Positions 1 to 6,155 of a stretch of DNA of 6,155 nucleotides are shown in pieces. The notes under the pieces were generated by a model, which searched no databases, had not been told where the DNA came from, and was given only the letters and a program-made list of their open reading frames with translations. Both the position numbers and the translations under genes were made by a program. Each line of letters opens with the position of its first letter. The stretch's first letter is position 1. Source of the DNA: Chitinophagales bacterium (GTDB lineage Bacteria > Bacteroidota > Bacteroidia > Chitinophagales > Saprospiraceae); assembly GCA_013298445.1 (NCBI GenBank), contig JAAFHQ010000373.1:1-6155 (forward strand). Direction: 5' to 3'.

Positions 1-1
1 A

Positions 2-1021
2 ATCCTACCCCTCTACCTCAAGCAGCAAAACTTGCTAATGGAGGAGGTGCAAGCCTTGCATCGGGCCTATTCTCATCCAATTTTTGGGCGAAATGACCGA
101 AAAAAAATTTCCACTTTAATCCTCTCGCATTGTCATAGTCTTTTCCAGGACACGGACAGAGATTTCTCCGTCTTGACTGACATCTACAATTTTTACGCCG
201 ACCAAACGCGCGAGGAACTGGAAGCAGAAAAAAGGCTGCTCGACCAGGAGCGGGCTGAAGCAATGCTGCGTTCTTTTGGTCTGGACGTAGACCTGGAGGA
301 TGAAGATGACCTGGAAACAATCCTGAGCAAAGCGCGGGAAGCTGCTGAACGGAAACAGGACGAAGCCCATGAACACGCTGAAAATGAGGCCCGACAGGCC
401 AGAAGTGAAAAACAAAAATTGAAGGCAGAACGGGAGCGCCAAAAAGAAAAGGACATCCAAAAAGTGTGCAAAAACATCTACGGCGACCTGGTTCGCCTGC
501 TGCATCCCGACCGTGAAATTGATGAAAGCAAAAAGGCCGCCAAGACCGAAGCCATCCAGCGGGTCAATGAAGCCTACGAGCGCAACGACCTCTTTGAATT
601 GCTTCGCCTGCAAGCTGAATTTTTGCAAAAAGAAGGCGATGCTTTGACCCAATTGCCGGAAAAGGAATTCAAATATTACTTGCAAGTCCTCAAAGCACAA
701 GAGCAGGATTTGCAATACGAACTCGATGCAAATGCCAAAGCTCCTGGCCTGGAAGGTTATGTGAGCAGAAACCTTTGTCACGCCAATCCAATTACCACCC
801 AAATCTTACGCCAGCGAGCGGTGAAGGAAGCAAAAGAAGCCCTGAAATCCCATCAACACAATTTGAAATTGGCTAAAGATCCCATCGTTTTAAAAGAAGC
901 GTTGCGGTATTATGAAGTAGAAGCGGATGAAGCCGCTGATCACGATTTTGATCAATTGTCTGAAGAAATGGGGGATTTGTTTGAGAAAAAAGGGAGGAAG
1001 AAGAAGAAGAAGCGGAAGTAA
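2..1021 (+). CDS. J-domain-containing protein, 5' end outside the window
   Basis: Atypical J-domain (DnaJ-like) protein. J-domains bind Hsp70/DnaK through an HPD loop and stimulate its ATPase; the client here is unknown. Numbering residues from the TTG at 32, HPD lies at 158-160 (bases 503-511), at the end of a helix II-like stretch (about 141-157). A helix III-like segment, roughly 168-200, carries RVNEAYERNDLFELLRLQ, a pattern I recall from stand-alone bacterial J-domain proteins. A classical helix I with the usual YxxLG signature is not apparent, and no Gly/Phe or zinc-finger region is present, so this is not canonical DnaJ. Residues about 57-145 are highly charged and probably coiled coil; 84-96 is acidic; the last nine residues are nearly all Lys/Arg. 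The frame is open back to base 2, so the true start is probably upstream; TTG 32 and ATG 38 are only internal candidates. It converges with the minus-strand pair. J-domain call fairly sure, biological role unknown. Confidence 0.8.
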   Translation: MLPLYLKQQNLLMEEVQALHRAYSHPIFGRNDRKKISTLILSHCHSLFQDTDRDFSVLTDIYNFYADQTREELEAEKRLLDQERAEAMLRSFGLDVDLEDEDDLETILSKAREAAERKQDEAHEHAENEARQARSEKQKLKAERERQKEKDIQKVCKNIYGDLVRLLHPDREIDESKKAAKTEAIQRVNEAYERNDLFELLRLQAEFLQKEGDALTQLPEKEFKYYLQVLKAQEQDLQYELDANAKAPGLEGYVSRNLCHANPITTQILRQRAVKEAKEALKSHQHNLKLAKDPIVLKEALRYYEVEADEAADHDFDQLSEEMGDLFEKKGRKKKKKRK

Positions 1022-1025
1022 ACAC

Positions 1026-1066
1026 GGAGGGGAAGTTAGTTTATTGAACAATCTCAAATCCCCTCC
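1026..1066. terminator. possible terminator hairpin between convergent genes
   Basis: A perfect 7-bp inverted repeat, GGAGGGG (1026-1032) and CCCCTCC (1060-1066), encloses a 27-nt AT-rich loop just after the J-domain stop codon (1019-1021). On the plus strand a pyrimidine-rich stretch containing CTTCTTTTT follows about 8 nt later. The site lies between two convergent genes, where a bidirectional terminator would be expected. The long loop and the lack of a T-tract directly after the stem make it weak, and an alternative pairing (GTTAG 1035-1039 with CTAAC 1066-1070) competes with it. Confidence 0.3.
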
Positions 1067-1108
1067 TAACACCCTTCTTTTTCGAACTTAGAGAGTTATA
1101 AATCAGCA

Positions 1109-1519
1109 TCAATTGAAAAAGGAATGCCCATGAAAAGTGAGAATGACTGGAGTTATTGAGCAAATAAATTTACTGAGTTTTTCAATTTGAGAACCCAATT
1201 CGTATGCATTAGTGAAAAAATCAATGTCAAATTCGTAAGCTTTTACCTTCGTTTCCAAAAATTGAGCGATCCCTTTTACTTTTTTATAAATTGGTTCAAT
1301 ATTTTCAGAGGGATCAGATTCAACAACTATTTTTCGTATAGCAACAACCAATGTAGTAACCTCAAGAATAAGTGTGGAATTACTGAGTCGGTCTGAAGTC
1401 GCGTCTTTAAGTGTCTCAGCAATGCGTTCTAATATTATCTTGATCTTGTCGGGAGCATCCTCACCAACTGGTAGTTCTTTATAAAATGTTCTTATTTCTT
1501 CGATAGTAACTTTTTCCAC
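1109..1519 (-). CDS. hypothetical all-helical protein, 136 aa
   Basis: I do not recognise this protein. It reads from a GTG at 1519-1517 to a TGA at 1111-1109. The start is supported because the frame has a stop only seven codons upstream, no other Met occurs in the protein, and an AGGA lies 5 nt before the GTG. The composition suggests alpha helices throughout, roughly residues 5-15, 22-40, 46-67, 71-94 and 98-120, with a short hydrophobic end (about 118-130) too weak to call a membrane segment. No signal peptide or catalytic motif is visible. It begins 18 nt after the stop of the EAD-like gene, so the two are probably co-transcribed, and it shares that gene's low GC and codon use. A small partner or regulator of the upstream protein is a guess from position only. 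Confidence 0.65.
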   Translation of the reverse strand: MEKVTIEEIRTFYKELPVGEDAPDKIKIILERIAETLKDATSDRLSNSTLILEVTTLVVAIRKIVVESDPSENIEPIYKKVKGIAQFLETKVKAYEFDIDFFTNAYELGSQIEKLSKFICSITPVILTFHGHSFFN

Positions 1520-1537
1520 ACATTTCCTGCATCTTTT

Positions 1538-2254
1538 TTAACTATTTTTTGATGCAAAGTCAATTTGCAATTTTTTGGCAATATTTAATATTATTGCATT
1601 GATTTTTTTTTGAGGTTCAAATAGTTTTAATCGTAAATTGGGTTTAAAAGCTAAATTAGCTACATTTATCGATACCATCTCTCTTTGGAGAAGATTAATC
1701 TCTGAAATACAGAACTCGATTTCTTCAAGAAAATATTGGTCTTCCTTACCCTCGCTTTTTAAACAGGAATAAAGTTTAGGCAAAATAGCTAAAGTAGCTG
1801 TAACACCCTCAATCAGTTCTTTATCTTTATGTTTATTACTAGGGCTCCATTGCTCACAGGCCATAACAAACTTCACCATTTTTTTGTGGGCATCGAGGTA
1901 AAAATCGTAAGTATTCATCTCATTTGAATTTGAGGTTGTTGCTGAATCATTTTCCTCTCCTTCTGCATTTGTTTTTACAGTTTCACTTGCACCTTGCCGC
2001 TGGGCCTCAGTCTCAATCACCTCTATTTTTGCAATTAAATCAAAAATGGTGTGCGAAATTTGATTTCTTAGAATCACAAGGTCATCATCCTTAGCAAGTC
2101 TTTTAGATGTTTTTTCCTCATAATCTGCCAATCGAGAAGCAACAGCAAGAAAATCAACATTACTTGCATCAAGCTCAAGTAACTTATTTGTTACTTCGCG
2201 GAGTTTATTGTATGAGGCAAGTTTTTGCAACTTTTCTTTCTCTGATTTAGTCAT
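1538..2254 (-). CDS. EAD-like (effector-associated domain) protein with helical C-terminal domain, 238 aa
   Basis: Reads from ATG 2254-2252 to TAA 1540-1538. Residues about 9-80 resemble effector-associated domain 11: a first helix ending in a NKLLEL-type pattern, a second helix with a run of A/L residues, then RNQISHTIFDLIAKIE (63-78), matching the family pattern of an R-N-x-I motif followed by a hydrophobic helix. EADs are small helical death-like adaptors described in bacterial conflict systems, where they pair receptors with effectors such as caspase-like proteases or NTPases through homotypic contacts. Residues about 85-113 are a polar Ser/Thr/Asn/Glu linker. Residues about 114-235 form a second helical region I do not recognise, with no visible catalytic motif, signal peptide or membrane segment. 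It is the first gene of a two-gene minus-strand unit and divergent from the PLD-helicase. GC is clearly lower than in flanking genes. Gene call firm; the EAD assignment is pattern-based and moderate. Confidence 0.72.
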   Translation of the reverse strand: MTKSEKEKLQKLASYNKLREVTNKLLELDASNVDFLAVASRLADYEEKTSKRLAKDDDLVILRNQISHTIFDLIAKIEVIETEAQRQGASETVKTNAEGEENDSATTSNSNEMNTYDFYLDAHKKMVKFVMACEQWSPSNKHKDKELIEGVTATLAILPKLYSCLKSEGKEDQYFLEEIEFCISEINLLQREMVSINVANLAFKPNLRLKLFEPQKKINAIILNIAKKLQIDFASKNS

Positions 2255-2378
2255 GTAAAAATAAATTTTAAGTTTTAATTAAAAAATAAAAACTCAATAA
2301 ATTTTAAAAAATCCTTCCAATTTTAAACCTAGTGAAAATTTTCCTTATTTCTAACGCTCTCTGCAACCTTTTCTTCCT

Positions 2379-2394
2379 TTTTTCGTACGTAAAA
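2379..2394. promoter_or_regulatory. imperfect 16-bp palindrome upstream of the helicase promoter
   Basis: TTTTTCGTACGTAAAA is symmetric about GTAC (2385-2388), with a single mismatched pair (2383/2390). It lies in the divergent intergenic region, about 37 bases upstream of the TATATTTG element, where an operator for a dimeric regulator could sit. No regulator gene is visible in the window, and the arms are A/T runs, so chance is a real alternative. Confidence 0.2.
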
Positions 2395-2431
2395 GAAATG
2401 GCACATTACAAAAACAAGCCATAAAACCGAT

Positions 2432-2439
2432 TATATTTG
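2432..2439 (+). promoter_or_regulatory. Bacteroidetes-type -7 promoter element (TATATTTG)
   Basis: TATATTTG is an exact match to the TAnnTTTG -7 consensus recognised by the Bacteroidetes primary sigma factor. It ends 22 nt before the helicase ATG, so transcription would start near 2445 with a leader of only about 15-20 nt. The matching -33 TTG is not clear; TTAC at 2406-2409 is the nearest candidate in roughly the right place. No Shine-Dalgarno sequence precedes the ATG, which is usual in this phylum. No equally good element was found for the divergent minus-strand gene. Confidence 0.5.
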
Positions 2440-2461
2440 TCATTTCCTATAAAGCCCCCAT

Positions 2462-5400
2462 ATGCCCAAAATAATCGACAACCAACATCTCCGCTTGGTA
2501 GATGAATTGCGAGGAACGCTGGAAGACTCCAAACGTGCAGACTTTTGCGTGGGGTACTTCAATCTGCGTGGCTGGCATGAGTTGGCGGATATGGTTGAGT
2601 ACCTTCCTGGGCAAAGCGTTTTTGAAACTGAAAAAGGGGATGATGTAGAAAAGCAACGCGTCTGCCGCCTATTGGTGGGCATGCACAAAGCCCCCGATGA
2701 TCTGCTGCGAGATTTTTTTCACGAACCAGAATCCCTCTCCAATAAAGAGGCGGAAAGATTGCGCCAACAAATGGCCGTAGAGTTTCGCAGGCAGCTGACC
2801 GTGGGTTACCCGACCAACCGCGACGAGCAATACTTGCTCAAACTGGCGGAACAAATTCGGTCGGGTGTTTTGGCGGTCAAATTGTACCTCAAAAATACCC
2901 TTCACGCTAAGTTATACCTCATCCATACTACCCAACGCAACGCGCCAATTGTAGGATTTGTCGGAAGTAGTAATCTGACTTTTAGTGGTTTGAGCGCCCA
3001 AGGGGAATTGAATGTAGATGTGGTGGAAAACGATGCTGCATTAAAACTTGCCCATTGGTTTGACGAAAAATGGAATGACCGCTGGTGTATAGACATTTCC
3101 AAAGAAATTGTCGATGCAATCGAAAACAATAGCTGGGTACAAGTCCGGCCGCCCTATCATGTGTACTTAAAGATTGCATATCACCTCTCCCAAGAAGCTC
3201 GGGCAGGTTTGAATGAGTTTCGTTTGCCCAAAATATTCGAACAACGTTTGCTTCCCTTTCAGCAGCACGCGGTGAAAATAGCGGCCTATCACATCCACAA
3301 GCGTGGGGGCGTAATCGTTGGCGACGTAGTCGGTTTGGGCAAAACCATTACGGCCGCAGCCATTGCCCGCATTTTTCAAGAGGATTATTTTTACAAGGTA
3401 TTGATCATTTGTCCACCTAACCTCATGGGCATGTGGGCGGAATACAAGCAGGATTACGATTTACACGCCGACATCATCTCGCTGGGGTCGGTACAAACCG
3501 AGCTTAAAAACCTCAAGCGTTACAAATTGATCATTCTGGATGAAAGCCATAACCTGCGCAACAAAGAAGGCAAACGGTACAAAGCCATCCGCGAATACAT
3601 TCAGGAGAACGAATGTAAAGTGCTCCTGCTTTCGGCGACGCCTTATAACAAAAGTTACAGCGATCTAGCCAATCAATTGGGCTTGTTCATCGATCCAGAC
3701 GATGATTTGGGTTTAAGCCCTGAAATGTACATCCAAAGCCTGGGGGACATCAACGATTTTGCCAGTCGCCACCCCGAAGTATTTGCCCGAGGGCTACGTG
3801 CTTTTGAACTCAGCCCTTTCTCCGATGACTGGCGAGAGTTGCTCCGCAATTACATGGTGCGCCGTACCCGCAGTTTCATCAAAAATAATTATGCCGAAAC
3901 TGATCCAGCAAACCAGCGCCGCTACCTCACTTTTTCGGATGGAACCCGCTCTTATTTCCCCGATCGCATTCCCCGCAAAGTTGAATACGGGTTTAACCTT
4001 ACCGATCGAGAAGATCAATACGCGCGTCTTTATTCGCCAGCAGTAGTCGATATACTCAATAGCCTGAATTTGCCCCGCTATGGCTTAGCCCGTTACATCA
4101 ATGAAAAAAGCCAGGGAACGGCCTCTCCCCAAGAAACCCTGATTCTCGAAAATCTTTCACGGGCTGGTGGGCGACTGCGGGGCTTTTGCCGCACCAATTT
4201 GTTCAAACGCCTGGAAAGTAGCGGTTCTGCTTTTTTACTGTCGATCAGTCGGCATCTTTTGCGCAATTTTGTTGCGTTGTCGGCCATTCAACAGGGGCTT
4301 CCCATTCCCATTGGCAGCCACATTGGCAACGTACTGGACGACTTCATTGAAGATCAAGACAGCGACGACAATCCCGATGACGAGCAAGAGGAACATCTAG
4401 CCGAAACCTTGCGTGCCGACGCTTATTCGAGACAAGCCCAAAAAGCTTACGAGTTATTTCAATCGGATAAATACGCCAATAAATTTGACTGGATTGCGCC
4501 CGAATTTTTTACCAAATCGTTGGCTCGTGATTTGGAAGAAGACTGCCGCAGTTTACTTTCTATCCTCGACCTTGCCCGCAATTGGAACCCTACGGAAGAT
4601 CGGAAACTCAACGCATTGCACCAGTTGTTGACCGAATCCTTTCCCAATGAAAAAGTCTTGATCTTCACCCAATTTGCGGATACTGCCTATTACCTGGAGG
4701 AACAACTTAAAGCCCGAAACCTTACCAATCTGGCTGCAGTTACGGCACAGTCTCCTGATCCCAGCGCCCTGGCCCACCGATTTAGCCCTCGCAGCAACCG
4801 CAAAACTGAACTGTATTCCACCCGAATGGAACTGCGGATTTTGATCGCTACCGATGTACTTTCAGAAGGCCAAAACCTCCAGGATGCCCACATCATTGTC
4901 AATTATGATTTGCCCTGGGCCATCATTCGCCTCATCCAGCGGGCTGGACGGGTTGACCGAATTGGCCAACAATCGGATAAAATTCTCTGCTATTCCTTTT
5001 TGCCAGAAGATGGCATTGAAAGCATCATCCAATTGCGCAGCCGCCTGAGCAACCGCATTCAGGAAAATGCCGAAGTGGTCGGGAGTGATGAAACCTTCTT
5101 CGACGGTGACCCCGTCAACATTCAGGATATTTATTCTGAAAAATCGGGCATTTTGGATGAAGTAGACGATGATTTGGAAGTGGATTTGTCATCTTACGCT
5201 TTTCAGATTTGGAAAAATGCGACTGATGCCGACCCTAAACTCAAACAAATCATTCCAGAACTGCCCAATGTATCCTATTCGACTAAAGCTGCCCATGTGG
5301 AAGACCCCACCAAGGGCGTAGTTGTGTATGCCCGCACCAGTCGGGACATTGAGCACGATGTATTGCTGTGGCTGGACAACGAGGGCAAACTGGTGACCCA

Positions 5401-5788
5401 AAGCCCCTTTCGAATTCTCCGTGCTGCCGCTTGCGCTGCGGACACAGCAGCGCTCCCTCGGCAGGAACACCACCACGATCTGGTGCGCCAAGGCATAGAG
5501 CTGCTGCGGGAGGAAGACCACAAAAGCCCGGCTGGAACCTTGGGCAAACGGACGGGCACCAAGTACAAGGTGTTCAACCGTCTGACCATGTACCGCGAAA
5601 AAGCCGAGCATACCCTTTTTCAGGCACCACCTGATTTGAACAAAGCACTTGACGACATCTTCCGTTTTCCATTGCGGGAATACGCCAAAGAAACCCTCAA
5701 CCGACATCCCTTTGGGAGCAAAATAAATTGGTGGTTCGCGATGATACCGAAGCCAGCTCCAACGAAGCCCAAATCATTTGTTCACTAG
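2462..5788 (+). CDS. PLD-like nuclease fused to SNF2/RapA-type DNA helicase, 1108 aa
   Basis: Predicted DNA-dependent ATPase/translocase with an N-terminal phospholipase-D-fold domain, of the kind found in restriction and defence loci. Residues about 1-215 hold the PLD domain, with one HxK motif (HAK 148-150) and GSSNLT at 168-173; families with a single HKD act as dimers. The SNF2 core follows: Walker A GDVVGLGKT (287-295), DESH box (360-363), SATPYN motif III (391-396), VRRTRS (466-471), then an insert with an acidic patch (about 629-646). The second RecA lobe has VLIFTQF (732-738), ATDVLSEGQNLQ (796-807) and QRAGRVDRIGQ (826-836). All ATPase motifs look intact. About 240 further residues include HHHDLV and LGKRTGTKYKVFNRL segments, possibly target recognition. 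The start is fixed by an in-frame TAA 12 nt upstream. The last ~25 residues look out of frame (see the feature at 5704-5799). It probably forms an operon with the methylase-like gene downstream. Domain calls firm; the defence role is inferred. Confidence 0.93.
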   Translation: MPKIIDNQHLRLVDELRGTLEDSKRADFCVGYFNLRGWHELADMVEYLPGQSVFETEKGDDVEKQRVCRLLVGMHKAPDDLLRDFFHEPESLSNKEAERLRQQMAVEFRRQLTVGYPTNRDEQYLLKLAEQIRSGVLAVKLYLKNTLHAKLYLIHTTQRNAPIVGFVGSSNLTFSGLSAQGELNVDVVENDAALKLAHWFDEKWNDRWCIDISKEIVDAIENNSWVQVRPPYHVYLKIAYHLSQEARAGLNEFRLPKIFEQRLLPFQQHAVKIAAYHIHKRGGVIVGDVVGLGKTITAAAIARIFQEDYFYKVLIICPPNLMGMWAEYKQDYDLHADIISLGSVQTELKNLKRYKLIILDESHNLRNKEGKRYKAIREYIQENECKVLLLSATPYNKSYSDLANQLGLFIDPDDDLGLSPEMYIQSLGDINDFASRHPEVFARGLRAFELSPFSDDWRELLRNYMVRRTRSFIKNNYAETDPANQRRYLTFSDGTRSYFPDRIPRKVEYGFNLTDREDQYARLYSPAVVDILNSLNLPRYGLARYINEKSQGTASPQETLILENLSRAGGRLRGFCRTNLFKRLESSGSAFLLSISRHLLRNFVALSAIQQGLPIPIGSHIGNVLDDFIEDQDSDDNPDDEQEEHLAETLRADAYSRQAQKAYELFQSDKYANKFDWIAPEFFTKSLARDLEEDCRSLLSILDLARNWNPTEDRKLNALHQLLTESFPNEKVLIFTQFADTAYYLEEQLKARNLTNLAAVTAQSPDPSALAHRFSPRSNRKTELYSTRMELRILIATDVLSEGQNLQDAHIIVNYDLPWAIIRLIQRAGRVDRIGQQSDKILCYSFLPEDGIESIIQLRSRLSNRIQENAEVVGSDETFFDGDPVNIQDIYSEKSGILDEVDDDLEVDLSSYAFQIWKNATDADPKLKQIIPELPNVSYSTKAAHVEDPTKGVVVYARTSRDIEHDVLLWLDNEGKLVTQSPFRILRAAACAADTAALPRQEHHHDLVRQGIELLREEDHKSPAGTLGKRTGTKYKVFNRLTMYREKAEHTLFQAPPDLNKALDDIFRFPLREYAKETLNRHPFGSKINWWFAMIPKPAPTKPKSFVH

Positions 5789-5799
5789 GCCTGGTTTAA
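5704..5799 (+). other. likely true helicase C-terminus in the -1 frame (indel near gene end)
   Basis: The helicase frame ends here with a tail rich in Trp, Pro and Lys (INWWFAMIPK and onward) that does not resemble the preceding domain. The -1 frame over the same bases reads SLWEQNKLVVRDDTEA, then SNEAQIICSLGLV, and stops at TAA 5797-5799, three bases before the next ATG. That reading looks like ordinary protein, and an IICSLGL-like ending is one I recall for this helicase type. The switch falls somewhere between about 5704 and 5723; the A4 run at 5720-5723 is one candidate site for a lost base. A small out-of-frame deletion after ETLNRH is an alternative, because the joined segment seems short. 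Genuine mutation and sequencing error cannot be told apart here. Confidence 0.6.
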
Positions 5800-5802
5800 C
5801 CC

Positions 5803-6155
5803 ATGAAGAAGCAACAATTTTCAGCATACATCCAAACTGCGGATTTCCGATCCCTTTTTAATGAATTGGGCTGGGATCACAAGCCACTCAGTCGCAGCAT
5901 TGCCAGTGCGGAGGGGACCTTTAAGCTGGAAGCAGTAGCTGAAAAACGCGACTTCTTCGTCATGCGCTGCCAAACGCCCACTGGGGCAGCACTGCCCAAC
6001 CAGGCGGTACGACGCAGCATTAGCAGGCAGTTTGAAAAAATCAAAAACTACCACCTCATCATTTTTGCGAATGCCGAGAATACGGAACAACGCTGGCAAT
6101 TCGTATTGCGCTTGCCCCATCGGCCGCCCAAGTATGTAGAAGCAAGCTGGTCGGC
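5803..6155 (+). CDS. N-terminus of a probable Eco57I-type restriction-modification methylase, 3' end outside the window
   Basis: Only 117 codons are present. The ATG at 5803 is the first start after an in-frame TAA (5797-5799). The fragment has FRSLFNELGWDH (15-26), then a beta-rich part with LEAVAEKRDFFVMRCQT (42-58), ALPNQAVRRSI (63-73), and FEKIKNYHLIIFAN (77-90) followed by QRWQFVLR (96-103). This order (LF-ELGWD, A-EKR-F-V, R-IxxxxxK, HLIIF, W-x-x-V-R) matches my memory of the N-terminal, possibly PD-(D/E)xK nuclease-like, domain of large Eco57I-type/type IIG or PglX-like proteins, in which an N6-adenine methylase follows. The methylase motifs themselves would lie beyond the window and are not seen. 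Its tight spacing to the helicase indicates co-transcription and joint function, most simply modification and restriction of DNA. It could instead be another large protein sharing this leading domain. Confidence 0.7.
   Translation, partial: MKKQQFSAYIQTADFRSLFNELGWDHKPLSRSIASAEGTFKLEAVAEKRDFFVMRCQTPTGAALPNQAVRRSISRQFEKIKNYHLIIFANAENTEQRWQFVLRLPHRPPKYVEASWS

Noticed and set aside
116..802. 228-codon open frame on the minus strand opposite the J-domain gene
   Set aside because: Antisense to a well-supported gene; its Phe/Leu-rich translation is what results from reading the complement of Lys/Glu/Gln-rich codons. No start context or domain supports it.
1078..2389. Similar TTTTTCG motifs at 1078-1084 and near 2379-2385 flanking the minus-strand pair, as possible insertion-site duplications
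   Set aside because: The shared core is only about 7 bases and T-rich; the surrounding bases differ, so it does not support an attachment site or target-site duplication.
5433..5453. 7-bp inverted repeat GCGCTGC / GCAGCGC with a 7-nt loop
   Set aside because: Lies inside the helicase coding sequence, in an Ala-rich stretch, with no T-tract after it; most likely incidental.
5189..5707. 172-codon minus-strand open frame opposite the end of the helicase
   Set aside because: Shadow of the coding strand; no recognisable domain, and the plus-strand frame here matches the helicase C-terminal region.
1..6155. CRISPR array, tRNA/rRNA gene, insertion sequence or transposase
   Set aside because: No regularly spaced repeats, no cloverleaf-like segment, no transposase motifs and no terminal inverted repeats were seen on either strand.

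Overview
The window looks like an accessory or defence-type locus from a Bacteroidetes-like bacterium. Three signs point there: a TAnnTTTG promoter element (TATATTTG) just before the large gene, start sites with little or no Shine-Dalgarno sequence, and an N-terminal helical segment resembling the effector-associated domains (EADs) that are common in Bacteroidetes conflict systems. The species cannot be named from this sequence.

Layout. Positions 2-1021 (+) carry most of an atypical J-domain protein with a coiled-coil-like charged middle, an HPD motif and a lysine-rich tail; its 5' end lies outside the window. It converges on an AT-rich, minus-strand, two-gene unit. The first gene of that unit (2254-1538) encodes a 238-residue protein with an EAD11-like N-terminus, a polar linker and an unknown helical C-terminal domain. 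The second (1519-1109, GTG start) encodes a 136-residue all-helical protein I do not recognise. After a 207-bp AT-rich divergent intergenic region with a plausible Bacteroidetes promoter, a 1108-codon gene (2462-5788, +) encodes a phospholipase-D-like nuclease domain fused to a SNF2/RapA-type helicase. Three to fourteen bases downstream, depending on which reading frame ends the helicase, begins a gene cut by the window edge (5803 onward). Its N-terminus resembles the leading domain of large Eco57I-type (type IIG/BREX-PglX-like) restriction-modification methylases.

How they may work together. The helicase and the partial methylase-like gene look like an operon and form a plausible two-gene DNA restriction or anti-phage module: a translocase with a PLD nuclease plus a large modification/restriction protein. 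The EAD-like pair, divergent to it and much lower in GC, may be a separately acquired signalling or conflict module. The J-domain gene may belong to either or neither.

The clearest oddity is at the 3' end of the helicase. The annotated frame ends in an unconvincing tail, while the -1 frame over the same bases reads through an aliphatic/acidic segment to IICSLGLV and a stop 3 nt before the next ATG. This suggests an indel, or a small out-of-frame deletion, near the end of the gene.
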